Below, one piece after another: positions 8,067 to 16,631 of a stretch of 54,941 nt of DNA. Position 1 is the stretch's first letter. Every line of letters begins with the position of its first letter. The DNA is taken from contig JAKSJE010000004.1 in assembly GCA_024398405.1 (NCBI GenBank), positions 1-54,941 of the forward strand. The letters run 5' to 3'. The position numbers were made by a program, and so were the translations under genes. The notes beneath the pieces were generated by a model. It did no database searches and was not told the DNA's origin. It saw nothing but the letters and a program-made list of their open reading frames with translations. This DNA comes from Bacteroidaceae bacterium (lineage in GTDB: Bacteria > Bacteroidota > Bacteroidia > Bacteroidales > Bacteroidaceae).

Positions 8067-9442
8067 ACAAATACAGATTTTTACTTATTGGGTGTGGGAT
8101 GCTGCTGTCATCGGCTGATGCATTCTCACAAGGAATCACCGACAGGCTTCTCCTGGACATGGAGAGCAAGAACAAGATGACAGCTTCGGACAAGGCCCTC
8201 CACAACGTGCTGGCAGTTACCAATGTCGCGACCGTGGCTGTGAATCAAGCGAACCAGACGGAGAAGAACACTTATTTCAGCAACAGCGTTCCCTCCAAGG
8301 GAATAACCGATCAGAAATCATCGGGACGTTGCTGGCTTTTCACCGGACTCAATGTCTTAAGGAGCAAGGTCATCAACCGCATGGGGCTTCAGGAACTGGA
8401 GTTCTCGCAGGTGTATTGTTTCTTCTATGATCAGTTGGAGAAATCCAACCTGTTCCTTCAGGCAGTGATTGATACTAAGAACAAGCCAATGGATGACAAG
8501 ACCGTGGAATGGCTCTTCAAGAATCCGCTGAGCGACGGCGGCACATATACCGGAGTGGCAGACCTCGTGCTGAAGTACGGTCTCGTCCCGAGTGGCGTGA
8601 TGCCTGAGACGTATGCAAGTAACAATACGAGCAAGTTCACGTCCTTCCTGAAGAAAAAACTCAGAGAGGACGGTCTTATACTCCGTGAGGCCAAGGGAGA
8701 CACGAAGTCCATGAAGGAGACGATGCTGAGTGAGATATACCATATGCTGGTCCTGGGCTTCGGAGAGCCGGTGAAGGAATTTACGTGGGCTCCCAAGGAC
8801 AAGCAGGGAAAATACATGTACGAACCGAGGAAGTACACTCCGAAGTCATTCTATGAGGAACTGATAGGAGAAGAACTCAATGACGACTATGTCATGCTGA
8901 TGAACGACCCCACACGTCCTTACTGGAAAACCTACGAGATTGAATATGACCGGCATCTCTACGATGGTCATAACTGGATGTATCTAAACCTGCCTATCGA
9001 GAACATCAAGCAGGCAGCCATCGCGAGCATCAAAGACAGTACGATGATGTATTTCTCCTGTGATGTCAATAAGGAAATCGACAGCAAGCGCGGACTGCTT
9101 GACTTGGATAATTATGACTACGAATCCATATTCGGAGTGAAGTTCGGAATGGACAAACGACAGAGGATTATCTCGTATGACAGTGGCTCTTCCCATGCGA
9201 TGACTTTGAAGGCTGTTGACCTCAACGCGAAGGGCGAGCCGCAGAAGTGGGAAGTGGAGAACAGCTGGGGCGCATCAAGCGGTTTCAATGGTCATCTCAT
9301 CATGACAGATGAGTGGTTCAATGAATACATGTTCCGCTTAGTCGTCAACAAGAAATACCTTTCGGAGAAGGAATTGGAAGCAGCCAGGCAAAAGCCGGTC
9401 ATGCTGCCTTGCTATGATCCAATGTTCGCTTTTGAAGAGTGA
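8063..9442 (+). CDS. C1B family aminopeptidase (bleomycin hydrolase/PepC-like), exported
   Basis: This papain-fold thiol peptidase is related to PepC and bleomycin hydrolase. The 459-aa protein begins with a signal peptide (hydrophobic run ending ...ADAFSQG), unlike cytosolic PepC. The catalytic set is complete: the oxyanion Gln and nucleophilic Cys in ITDQKSSGRCWLF, the His in SSHAMTLKAV and the Asn in EVENSWG. Periplasmic peptide trimming is likely. The start codon overlaps the stop of the S41-like gene (ATGA), so the two are probably made together. The combination suggests joint handling of secreted or imported peptides. Confidence 0.9.
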   Translation: MNKYRFLLIGCGMLLSSADAFSQGITDRLLLDMESKNKMTASDKALHNVLAVTNVATVAVNQANQTEKNTYFSNSVPSKGITDQKSSGRCWLFTGLNVLRSKVINRMGLQELEFSQVYCFFYDQLEKSNLFLQAVIDTKNKPMDDKTVEWLFKNPLSDGGTYTGVADLVLKYGLVPSGVMPETYASNNTSKFTSFLKKKLREDGLILREAKGDTKSMKETMLSEIYHMLVLGFGEPVKEFTWAPKDKQGKYMYEPRKYTPKSFYEELIGEELNDDYVMLMNDPTRPYWKTYEIEYDRHLYDGHNWMYLNLPIENIKQAAIASIKDSTMMYFSCDVNKEIDSKRGLLDLDNYDYESIFGVKFGMDKRQRIISYDSGSSHAMTLKAVDLNAKGEPQKWEVENSWGASSGFNGHLIMTDEWFNEYMFRLVVNKKYLSEKELEAARQKPVMLPCYDPMFAFEE

Positions 9443-9443
9443 T

Positions 9444-9490
9444 GGTGTGTTCTCTCAAAAATCGCAAGAATAGAATCTGTAGAACCAACA
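9444..9490. repeat. Decayed, internally deleted palindromic element
   Basis: GGTGTGTTCT at the left and a stretch containing CAAAAATCGCAAGAATAGAA and TGTAGAACCAAC at the right match the two ends of the 198-bp element with substitutions. The middle of about 150 bp is missing. No target duplication remains. It lies in the 78-bp gap between the C1B peptidase and pepT. Confidence 0.6.
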
Positions 9491-9520
9491 TTAATTGTCA
9501 GTAACATAAATATCAGCATT

Positions 9521-10738
9521 ATGGATATAACCGAACGTTTCCTGAATTATGTCAGGTTTGATACTCAAAGCAGTGAGGATTCCGAGAATACTCCAAGTAC
9601 AGCGAGACAATGGGCTTTCGCTGAGTATCTCCGTGATGAACTAAAGTCTATCGGTCTTGAGGATGTTGAGCTCGATGAACATGCGTACCTTTTCGCCACG
9701 CTACCAGCCAATTCGGAACTGGATGTGCCGGTCGTCGGCTTCATCGCCCACATGGACACCAGCCCAGACTGCAGCGGCGCGGATGTCCGCCCTCGTATCG
9801 TCAGAGACTATGATGGTGGCGACATTGTGCTCAGTGACGGAATGGTCAGTTCACCGTCGCGTTTCCCGGAACTGCTGAACCATATAGGGGAAGATATAAT
9901 AGTGACCGATGGTCATACCCTTCTCGGTGCTGATGACAAAGCCGGTATCGCGGAAATAGTCCAGGCCATGGTCTATCTGAAGGAGCATTCTGAAATCAAA
10001 CACGGGAAGGTGCGTGTCGGGTTCAATCCTGATGAGGAAATCGGCATGGGAGCCCACAAGTTTGACGTTGATAGATTCGGCTGTGACTTTGCTTATACCA
10101 TGGACGGCAGTGAAGTCGGTGAGATTGAGTTCGAGAACTTCAATGCGGCGAGTGCGAAAATCAGAATCAACGGTGTGAGCGTGCATCCCGGCTATTCAAA
10201 AGGCAAGATGATAAATGCCGGACGTGTGGCGACCGAGTTAGTTCAACTCCTGCCTCAGGACGAGACACCTGAAACCACAGAAGGATACGAAGGGTTCTAT
10301 CATCTTACGGGTATTCAGGGCGGATGTGAAAGTGCGACTCTGTCATTCATAATCAGGGACCATGACAGGACAAAGTTCGAACAACGAAAACAGCGGATAG
10401 TCTCGGTCGTTGAGTCAGTCAATGAGAAATATGGCGATGGTGTGGCGGCGCTGGAACTGAAGGACCAGTACTACAATATGCGTGAGATGGTTGAGCCGAA
10501 GATGTATATAATAGATATTGCCAAGGAAGCCATGAAAGAAACTGGTATCGTTCCGAAGATCGTAGCCATCCGTGGCGGAACGGACGGTGCTCAGTTGTCA
10601 TTCAAGGGGCTGCCGTGTCCTAACCTGTTTGCCGGTGGCATCAATTTCCATGGACCTTTTGAGTTCTGCCCTGTGCAGTCGATGGAAAAAGCAATGATGA
10701 CCATAGTGAATATAGTAAAAGGAGTAGTGGAACTCTAG
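9521..10738 (+). CDS. pepT: Peptidase T (tripeptide aminopeptidase)
   Basis: A cytosolic di-zinc M20B peptidase that removes N-terminal residues from tripeptides. The 405-aa protein has the expected motifs. [11 protein letters not shown] carries the first zinc His and Asp. [11 protein letters not shown] carries the bridging Asp, and [15 protein letters not shown] carries the catalytic Glu pair. [16 protein letters not shown] belongs to the dimerisation lid, and [22 protein letters not shown] to the C-terminal zinc region. Length matches the family. Its 3' end overlaps by 4 bp the convergent S4-domain gene. Confidence 0.97.
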   Translation: MDITERFLNYVRFDTQSSEDSENTPSTARQWAFAEYLRDELKSIGLEDVELDEHAYLFATLPANSELDVPVVGFIAHMDTSPDCSGADVRPRIVRDYDGGDIVLSDGMVSSPSRFPELLNHIGEDIIVTDGHTLLGADDKAGIAEIVQAMVYLKEHSEIKHGKVRVGFNPDEEIGMGAHKFDVDRFGCDFAYTMDGSEVGEIEFENFNAASAKIRINGVSVHPGYSKGKMINAGRVATELVQLLPQDETPETTEGYEGFYHLTGIQGGCESATLSFIIRDHDRTKFEQRKQRIVSVVESVNEKYGDGVAALELKDQYYNMREMVEPKMYIIDIAKEAMKETGIVPKIVAIRGGTDGAQLSFKGLPCPNLFAGGINFHGPFEFCPVQSMEKAMMTIVNIVKGVVEL

Positions 10739-11148
10739 TTGTCTTCGTCATCGAAGTCGAAATCTCCATAGAACGCTGGCTGGATGAACTCGTCCAGATT
10801 CCGGCGTTCTTTCTTTGTTGGGCGTCCTGTGCCTCGCGCCCTGTCAACGAAACCGCTGACGCGACTCATCTCAAGAATCTCAAGTTGGTCAGGCGTGGTG
10901 ACGTTTTCCAGGACAGACGGCACCAGTTTCGCTCCGATTCTGTTCTGAATGCACTGAATGACCTTGAATGAATAGGTGATGGGTGATTTCCTGACTTGTA
11001 TGATATCTCCGGCTTTGATCATGTGCGACGGCTTCAACTTGACACCGGCAATCATGACTCGCCCGTTTTTGCAGGCGTCAATGGCGATTGAACGCGTCTT
11101 GAATATCCTTGCTGCCCATAGCCATTTGTCTAACCTCACTTCTTCCAT
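10735..11148 (-). CDS. S4-domain RNA-binding protein (Hsp15/HslR-like)
   Basis: A small (137 aa) basic protein with an N-terminal S4 RNA-binding domain: [20 protein letters not shown], then [22 protein letters not shown]. In Escherichia coli, Hsp15 binds stalled 50S subunits that carry nascent chains. The C-terminal part is charged ([19 protein letters not shown]), as in the family. It is read in the same direction as pth and rplY upstream, but a palindromic element of 198 bp now separates it from pth. Confidence 0.9.
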   Translation of the reverse strand: MEEVRLDKWLWAARIFKTRSIAIDACKNGRVMIAGVKLKPSHMIKAGDIIQVRKSPITYSFKVIQCIQNRIGAKLVPSVLENVTTPDQLEILEMSRVSGFVDRARGTGRPTKKERRNLDEFIQPAFYGDFDFDDEDN

Positions 11149-11162
11149 CGTCGTACGATTAA

Positions 11163-11360
11163 GGTGGGTTCTATAAATTCATTTCTTGCGATTTTGAGGT
11201 TTGTTCCGAACAGGTTGCTGTGCGGAAGGAAGGAATTATGCGGGCATAATGACTGACTGACAAACAGCAAGATGCCGGAACAAAGCCAAAAGCGCTGAAA
11301 AGAATTATGTCACCCATGTTTGATAAATTTGTATTATTCGGTGAATTTATAGAACCCACC
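11163..11360 (-). mobile_element. Palindromic MITE-like element, copy 3 (198 bp, TSD TTAA)
   Basis: This copy has perfect terminal inverted repeats (GGTGGGTTCTATAAATTC at both ends) and is flanked by TTAA at 11159-11162 and 11361-11364. It is nearly identical to copies 1 and 8 but inverted relative to them. It lies in the gap between the pth stop and the S4-domain gene start. If those genes were once one operon, the element now sits in the message and would fold as a long hairpin there. Confidence 0.92.
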
Positions 11361-11366
11361 TTAACT

Positions 11367-11939
11367 CTATTTGTTGTTGTAGTTGTTCATCGCATACTGA
11401 ATGCCTGAAAGGCAAAAGGCTCTCACGGCCTCACATGCTTTCTCCACTCGCTCATCCATCTTCGTGAGGTCATCGTCCGAGAACAGCCCCAGTACGAAGT
11501 CAATCTGGCTTCCTCTTGGGAAATCGTTCCCGACTCCGAAGCGTAGTCTCGGGTATTGTTGGCTGCCCATGACAGACGCGATGTTCTTCAGTCCATTGTG
11601 GCCACCATCGCTCCCTCCTGGCTTCATGCGAAGAGTGCCGAACGGAAGTGCGATGTCATCGCATACTATCAAGAACTTGTCAGGCTCGATGTTCTCTTTG
11701 TTGAACCAGTACCGGACTGCGTTCCCGCTAAGATTCATGTATGTGCTTGGCTTGAGAAGAACCACTTCGGCATTCTTGACGCGCCCTTTCCCCACAAACC
11801 CATAGCGTTTATCCTCAAAAACAATGTTGGATGCTTTAGCGAAAGCATCCAACACTTTGAATCCTATGTTGTGACGGGTATTGGCATATTCTTCACCGAT
11901 GTTGCCCAGCCCGACAATCAGAAACTTACTCATTGTCAT
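11367..11939 (-). CDS. pth: Peptidyl-tRNA hydrolase
   Basis: Cleaves the ester bond of peptidyl-tRNA released from stalled ribosomes and so recycles tRNA. The 190-aa protein shows the family signature [23 protein letters not shown], with the catalytic His in [36 protein letters not shown] and GGHNGLKN follow. The start MTMSK overlaps the stop of rplY by ATGA, and the two genes form a unit. An internal ATG two codons later is also possible. The C-terminus is complete, ending just before the palindromic element. Confidence 0.97.
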   Translation of the reverse strand: MTMSKFLIVGLGNIGEEYANTRHNIGFKVLDAFAKASNIVFEDKRYGFVGKGRVKNAEVVLLKPSTYMNLSGNAVRYWFNKENIEPDKFLIVCDDIALPFGTLRMKPGGSDGGHNGLKNIASVMGSQQYPRLRFGVGNDFPRGSQIDFVLGLFSDDDLTKMDERVEKACEAVRAFCLSGIQYAMNNYNNK

Positions 11940-12532
11940 TCTTCTTCAGTCGCTGTGGCGGCAGCGGCAGAAGCGCGAGTGGCGCGGATGCTGCAAACAA
12001 CGACTTCCTGAGGAGTTACGATTTCAAAACCTTCGAAATGGAGTGAGCTAACCTTGATTGACTTTCCGAGGCCGAGGTTGGTGATGTCGATGTTGATGGT
12101 GTCAGGTAGATTGGCATAAACAGCCTTTGCCTTGAGTTTACGCATCATCTGGACGAGTTTACCACCGGCCTTGACACCTTCTGCGTGACCTTCAAGCTTG
12201 AGAGGGATTTCCATCACGATAGGCTTGTCTTCAGTAATCTGGTAGAAGTCAACGTGCAAAGGTGCGTCAGATACGAAGTCGGTCTGTAGGTCTTTGAGTA
12301 TTGCCTTAACCTGCTTCTCACCAATAGTGAGGTTTACGATGTAAACATTAGGAGTGTAGATGAGTTTTGCCAATTCGCTCTGAGAAACGACGAATGACTG
12401 TGCAACTGGTTTTCCGTCAACTTTTTCCACTCCATAGAGTACACAAGGAATCTGTCCGTTGCGACGGAGGTCGCGGCTGGCTTTCTTGCCGAGGTCAGTG
12501 CGTGGCTGACCGTTAAGAGAAATTTCTTTCAT
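11936..12532 (-). CDS. rplY: 50S ribosomal protein L25/general stress protein Ctc
   Basis: Binds 5S rRNA in the large subunit. The 198-aa protein is the long (TL5/Ctc) form. The N-terminal L25 domain contains [20 protein letters not shown] and PLHVDFYQI, and a C-terminal domain with [20 protein letters not shown] follows. A low-complexity acidic and alanine-rich tail ends it. It is transcribed from a consensus promoter about 100 bases upstream and overlaps pth by 4 bp. Confidence 0.95.
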   Translation of the reverse strand: MKEISLNGQPRTDLGKKASRDLRRNGQIPCVLYGVEKVDGKPVAQSFVVSQSELAKLIYTPNVYIVNLTIGEKQVKAILKDLQTDFVSDAPLHVDFYQITEDKPIVMEIPLKLEGHAEGVKAGGKLVQMMRKLKAKAVYANLPDTINIDITNLGLGKSIKVSSLHFEGFEIVTPQEVVVCSIRATRASAAAATATEEE

Positions 12533-12634
12533 TGTCTGGTTTGTTGTGTTACTATAAATTAAGTTGTGCTTAATTCGCCATCACACTCGTCCCTGTTTTG
12601 TCGCAGGACTGCATGCTTGTCAAAAAAGCGGATG

Positions 12635-12665
12635 CAAAGTTACGAATCTTTTTCATACTGACAAA
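12635..12665 (-). promoter_or_regulatory. Promoter of rplY-pth (TTTG-N19-TAACTTTG)
   Basis: On the minus strand TTTG (12662-12665) and TAACTTTG (12635-12642) are 19 bases apart, a full Bacteroidetes consensus. Transcription would begin about 95 bases before rplY. Confidence 0.8.
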
Positions 12666-12766
12666 ATATCGGGGCATAAAAATCATTGCCACCAGCCGAA
12701 ATAGTCTGGTACCTTATCCATCCGATAAAGTTCACGTCGCTGCTCCGTCGAAAGCGAGACTTTGAA

Positions 12767-12980
12767 GGTGGGTTCTAAAAAATCACCGAATAAGTAACAA
12801 TTTCTCTAATATGGGTGATATGTTTCTTTCCAGCGCTTTTGGCTTTGTTCGGGCATCTTGCTGCTTGTCAGTCAGTCATGATGCCCGCATCAATCCTTCC
12901 TTTCGCACGGCAACTTGCTCGGAACAAACCTCAAAATCGCAAGAAATGAATTTATAGAACCCACCTTTATAGAATTCACC
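12767..12980 (+). mobile_element. Palindromic MITE-like element, copy 4 (214 bp, duplicated right end, TSD TGAA)
   Basis: The first right end stops at 12965, but a second partial right end (TTTATAGAATTCACC) follows immediately. The matching TGAA duplications are at 12763-12766 and 12981-12984, outside the second end. The apical stem is TGATGC-CC-GCATCA, a compensated change from TTATGC/GCATAA. It lies in the gap between the rplY promoter and the 3' end of the DUF3276 gene. Confidence 0.85.
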
Positions 12981-13049
12981 TGAATGGAGTCCCACCCAAT
13001 TCCCTAACACTCGACTTGTCGCCAAATCAAGGGGCATTGTATGTAGCCG

Positions 13050-13406
13050 TCAGAGTTTGATCAGGTCGTCCAAGGCAGTCGCGGCTTCGGATGTGCTGTC
13101 TGAAGGAGCAGGCTCGTCGTATGTGTGCTGAATTTTGTTGAAGTCAGCTGGCAATCCCTCGCTCGCGACTCTGAGAGCGTTGTCAAAGGCGACACGGAAC
13201 TTCTCATAGTCCTCTTTGTAAAGAAACAGTTTGTGTTTCTCAAAACTGACCTGTGGATTCTCAGCATCTCCGCTGTACAGTTTCTTGCTTTCAGTGATGG
13301 CAATGTAGCGTTCGCCGTTTCTGCTCTGCTTCACGTCAAAATAGTAAATCCTTTTTCCTGCTTTGACTGCTTCGGAATGTACTAAATCTCGTTCGATTTC
13401 GCTCAT
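13050..13406 (-). CDS. DUF3276 family protein (PUR-alpha-like nucleic-acid-binding)
   Basis: A 118-aa cytosolic protein of the DUF3276 family, which is specific to Bacteroidetes and related to the PUR-alpha fold that binds single-stranded nucleic acid. Visible family features are KAGKRIYYFDVKQSRNGERYIAITESKK and FEKHKLFLYKEDYEKF. The C-terminal tail is acidic and serine-rich. It diverges from nusB; an A/T-rich intergenic region with runs of T lies between. The precise cellular role is unknown. Confidence 0.88.
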   Translation of the reverse strand: MSEIERDLVHSEAVKAGKRIYYFDVKQSRNGERYIAITESKKLYSGDAENPQVSFEKHKLFLYKEDYEKFRVAFDNALRVASEGLPADFNKIQHTYDEPAPSDSTSEAATALDDLIKL

Positions 13407-13485
13407 CTTCTTTGGTTTTTAATAAAATCAGATGCAAATTTGTTCATTTTTTTTTAGATAAGCAAGAAATCACAGATTTTTTTTT

Positions 13486-13493
13486 TAATTTTG
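13486..13493 (+). promoter_or_regulatory. -7 box (TAATTTTG) of the nusB operon
   Basis: The box matches TAnnTTTG and precedes the nusB ATG at 13527 by 33 bases. No clear TTTG -33 element is present upstream in the T-runs. The box overlaps the in-frame upstream ATG at 13491, which makes that start unlikely. Confidence 0.6.
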
Positions 13494-13526
13494 CACTTGA
13501 AAATCAAAAAAAGAGTTTTTTGCTAT

Positions 13527-14456
13527 ATGATTAACCGTTCTCTAATAAGGTTGAAAGTCGTACAACTGATGTATGCGTACTATCAGAACAGCGGTAGGAC
13601 AGTTGATATGGTCGAGAAGGAACTGCTGTTCAGCATGGGCAAGTCTTATGACCTATATATCCTGATGCTTTTGCTTATGGTTGACGTGACGAAATACGCC
13701 AGAAAGGTTATCTATCGTCAGGAGGAACTTAATCAGATTGCTCATCTTGACGAAACGATCAGCCATAGGTTCATTGACAATGTTTTCATAAGTCAGTTGG
13801 AGATTAACAAACAGCTCATGGAATACAAGAAAGCGAAGAACCTGTCATGGATTGACAATGAAGATTACCTGCGTCAGCTGTACCTGACAATACAGCAGAC
13901 CGAAGAGTACAAGGATTATATGTCGGAGTCGGCTACTGACTATCTTAAAGACAGAGAACTGTGGAGGCGTCTGTACAAACAGATCTTGATGCGTGACGAG
14001 CGTATCGACGCTATTCTTGAGGAGCAAAGTCTTTATTGGAATGATGACAAGGAAATCGTGGATACGTTTGTCATGAAGACAATCAAGCGGTTTTCCGAAG
14101 AATACGGAGCCGAACAAGAACTGGTGCCTGAGTTTAAGGATGAGGATGACAGGACATTCGCATTGAGACTGTTGCGCCGAGCAATCGTCAATGCTGAGTA
14201 CTATCGGTCGTTGATTGGCGGTGTGCTGAAAAACTGGGAGCTGAATCGTCTGGCTTATATGGATGTCCTGATTATGCAAATCGCATTGGCGGAAATACTT
14301 TCGTTCCCGGAGATACCTGTGCCAGTCACGATAAATGAATACCTCGAAATAGCCAAGTGCTACAGTACCGGAAAAAGTTCTAAATACATCAACGGAGTTC
14401 TCGACAGCGTGTCACGTCGCCTGATTGACGAGGGGAAACTGATGAAAGACTTTTGA
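13527..14456 (+). CDS. nusB: Transcription antitermination/ribosome assembly factor NusB (long Bacteroidetes form)
   Basis: Binds boxA RNA together with S10 in antitermination of rRNA operons. This is the 309-aa Bacteroidetes form, with a long N-terminal helical extension (from MINRSLIRLKVVQLMYAYYQ) before the canonical NusB domain. The C-terminal signature includes LNRLAYMDVLIMQIALAEIL, PVPVTINEYLEIAKCYSTGKSSKYINGVLDS. The start at MINRS was chosen because the more upstream ATG falls inside the promoter box. It heads a cluster with yajC, a YbbR protein and coaE, each overlapping the next. Confidence 0.93.
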   Translation: MINRSLIRLKVVQLMYAYYQNSGRTVDMVEKELLFSMGKSYDLYILMLLLMVDVTKYARKVIYRQEELNQIAHLDETISHRFIDNVFISQLEINKQLMEYKKAKNLSWIDNEDYLRQLYLTIQQTEEYKDYMSESATDYLKDRELWRRLYKQILMRDERIDAILEEQSLYWNDDKEIVDTFVMKTIKRFSEEYGAEQELVPEFKDEDDRTFALRLLRRAIVNAEYYRSLIGGVLKNWELNRLAYMDVLIMQIALAEILSFPEIPVPVTINEYLEIAKCYSTGKSSKYINGVLDSVSRRLIDEGKLMKDF

Positions 14457-14815
14457 TGCGTTTTTTTTTACTAACTTCTTTTATATCTATCATTATGCAA
14501 CTACCATTATTACTGGCAGCAACAGGCTCGAACCCGGGCTTTGACATGTCTTTTTGGATTATGATTATTGCAATGTTTGCAATACTGTATTTCTTCATGA
14601 TCCGCCCACAGAATAAACGTCGGAAAGAGCTTCAGAATTTCCGTAACAGTCTGCAGGTCGGTAGCAAGGTGATTACCGCCGGCGGAATCATGGGGACGGT
14701 CAAGGACCTCAATGAAGGAGAGAACTATATCACTGTTGAAATAGCGAATGGCGTGAAGATTCAGATCGACCGCAACTATGTGTTCAGTGATACCAATGCG
14801 GTAAAACCTCAGTAG
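14456..14815 (+). CDS. yajC: Sec translocon accessory subunit YajC
   Basis: A small inner-membrane protein that associates with SecDF. The 119-aa product has one membrane helix (SFWIMIIAMFAILYFFMI) followed by the family signature FFMIRPQNKRRKELQNF and a cytosolic beta domain (GSKVITAGGIMGTVKDL). The ATG overlaps the nusB stop (TGATG). A shorter version beginning at MQLPLLLAATG (14495) resembles relatives more closely and may be the true start. Confidence 0.93.
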   Translation: MRFFLLTSFISIIMQLPLLLAATGSNPGFDMSFWIMIIAMFAILYFFMIRPQNKRRKELQNFRNSLQVGSKVITAGGIMGTVKDLNEGENYITVEIANGVKIQIDRNYVFSDTNAVKPQ

Positions 14816-15828
14816 TGGGTACTGACGGCGATTCACAGAGCGAACGAACCGGAGGGGCATTCAAATCGTTGTCCAGTGGTATAAGGGCTTTATGCCTGAA
14901 CCGTAACTTCTGGACGTTCATGGTCTTCCTGTTCGTATCCGTATTGTTCTGGTGTATTCAGACTTTCAATGGATACACGTCAGTGTCTGTGTCGTATAAC
15001 ATAAGACTCGTGAATCTGCCGAGTGAACGAATCGTCACTTCGTACGTTCCAGAATCGGTTACTGTCTCTCTGTCCGGACGAGGTTTCTCTATGTTGAGCG
15101 AGATATTCGGAAGCAGGCATGATGAGGTCATGATAGACTATTCAACCCTGCCGAAGAACGGAGAGTGTGCTACTGTTGACTTCAATACCTGGAAGAAGAT
15201 ATTCTCGAAGGTTCTTGATGAAGGTGTGACTGTCAGTTCAGTCAGCGTGTCCCCGCTTGAGATATATACGTCTGTCGGTCAGTACAAACAGGTTCCGGTC
15301 ATATCAAAGGTCATGGTATCGACGGCTCATGACTACGTTCTGCTTTCATCGGAAGTGTCGCCGCAATATGTCAATGTGTATGCACCCGAATCAATATATG
15401 ACACGATTTCGGCAGTCTATACAGCATCGCGTTCTTTTCCGTCATTAAGTGATACGACTGAGGCGATGGTGGCAATCGAACCGATAAAAGGTGTGAAAGT
15501 GGTGCCTGACTCAGTCAGGGTGTCCATGTGTGTTGATTTGCTGACCTCCAAGGTGGTGAAGGTGCCGGTCTTAGTCGAGAATCAGCCTGAAGACTGTCTT
15601 GTCAGGACGTTTCCCCATATGCTGGACGTGTCATTCAGAGTCAGCTCGTCCATGTACAGCATGGCTAACGCTGAGGACTTCTCTCTGGTAGTGGATTACA
15701 AATCAATGAGTTCAGATGTGCGGAAATGTAAGGTGTTTGTTCGTTCACGGCCGGATTTTGTGTCAGCACTGACTATAAGACCATCACATGTTGAATACGT
15801 AATAGAGAAATGCAAAAAATCGGAATAA
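14815..15828 (+). CDS. YbbR-like domain protein (CdaR family)
   Basis: A 337-aa protein with a single N-terminal membrane anchor (NFWTFMVFLFVSVLFWCIQTF) and a large extracytoplasmic part made of YbbR-like repeats, for example YTSVSVSYNIRLVNLPSERIV and PESVTVSLSGRG. In Firmicutes such proteins regulate the diadenylate cyclase CdaA; in Bacteroidetes the partner is not established. The start is GTG, overlapping the yajC stop, and the 3' end overlaps coaE by 19 bp, so it belongs to the nusB operon. Confidence 0.85.
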   Translation: MGTDGDSQSERTGGAFKSLSSGIRALCLNRNFWTFMVFLFVSVLFWCIQTFNGYTSVSVSYNIRLVNLPSERIVTSYVPESVTVSLSGRGFSMLSEIFGSRHDEVMIDYSTLPKNGECATVDFNTWKKIFSKVLDEGVTVSSVSVSPLEIYTSVGQYKQVPVISKVMVSTAHDYVLLSSEVSPQYVNVYAPESIYDTISAVYTASRSFPSLSDTTEAMVAIEPIKGVKVVPDSVRVSMCVDLLTSKVVKVPVLVENQPEDCLVRTFPHMLDVSFRVSSSMYSMANAEDFSLVVDYKSMSSDVRKCKVFVRSRPDFVSALTIRPSHVEYVIEKCKKSE

Positions 15829-16337
15829 CTGGAGGCATCGGTTCAGGTAAGTCATACGTCTGTGACAAGTTCCGTCAGCAAGGCTTACCGGTATATGACT
15901 GTGATAAAGAGGCTAAACGGCTGATGGTTGAGGACAAGGAGATAATTGCCCAATTGAAGAAAGTCGTTGGGCATGACGTGTATCTTCCAGATGGCAAGCT
16001 TAATGTTCAGCTTCTTGCCCAGTTCTTGTTCATGTCATCAGAAAATCAGTTGCGTCTGAATATGATAGTCCATCCGGCTGTCAAGGCAGACTTCCTTCGT
16101 TGGGCAGAACGGCAGACCACAGACAAGGTGTTCATCGAAAGTGCGATACTGTTTGAGGCGGGTTTCAGAGACTCCGTTGACCTCGTCGGCTTCGTGAGCG
16201 CTCCGATGGAAACCAGAATACAACGCATTATGAAACGAGACCATACAACGCGAGAACATGCCATCCAATGGATATCACGCCAGATGCCAGATGAGGAGAA
16301 ACGCAAGTTGTCAGACTTCGTAATAGAGAATCCATAG
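15810..16337 (+). CDS. coaE: Dephospho-CoA kinase, C-terminally shortened
   Basis: Catalyses the last step of coenzyme A synthesis, phosphorylating the 3' hydroxyl of dephospho-CoA. The P-loop ITGGIGSGKS, the YDCDKEAKRLM segment, HPAVKADFLRWAE and the lid IQWISRQMPDEEKRKLSDFVIEN are all present. Family members run about 195-205 aa, but this frame stops at 175, immediately after VIENP. The stop codon abuts the left end of a palindromic element. The last helix therefore seems to have been lost or replaced on insertion. The catalytic parts are intact, so activity may persist. Confidence 0.9.
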   Translation: MQKIGITGGIGSGKSYVCDKFRQQGLPVYDCDKEAKRLMVEDKEIIAQLKKVVGHDVYLPDGKLNVQLLAQFLFMSSENQLRLNMIVHPAVKADFLRWAERQTTDKVFIESAILFEAGFRDSVDLVGFVSAPMETRIQRIMKRDHTTREHAIQWISRQMPDEEKRKLSDFVIENP

Positions 16338-16338
16338 A

Positions 16339-16605
16339 GATGGGTTCTGAAAATTCACCGAATAAATAGCAAATACACAACTATGGGTGATATGGTTCTT
16401 TTCAGCGCTTTTGGCTTTGTTCCGGCATCCAGGGTGTCGCTCCGCTTGCCCTGGTATAGGTGTAGATTAGCCTTTCAGGCTGCATCGGGCTGAAGTCTCC
16501 TGCGTGAGTGCATGTCCTTGTGTAGGGCTGGAGGCTTTCCTTCCGCACAGCAATCTCTCAGGAGCAAACCTCAAAATCGCAAGAAATGAATTTATAGAAC
16601 CCACC
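16339..16605 (+). mobile_element. Palindromic MITE-like element, copy 5 (267 bp, apical region replaced)
   Basis: The ends match the family (GATGGGTTCTGAAAATTC at left, GAATTTATAGAACCCACC at right). The usual ATTATG apical hairpin is replaced by about 105 bp of different sequence containing its own hairpins, such as CCAGGG...CCCTGG and AGCC-TTTCA-GGCT. The flanks (TAGA at left, TTAA at right) do not match, so adjacent DNA was probably deleted, consistent with the shortened coaE at its left edge. Confidence 0.82.
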
Positions 16606-16631
16606 TTAACAAATATCAGTAGAATAATAAG

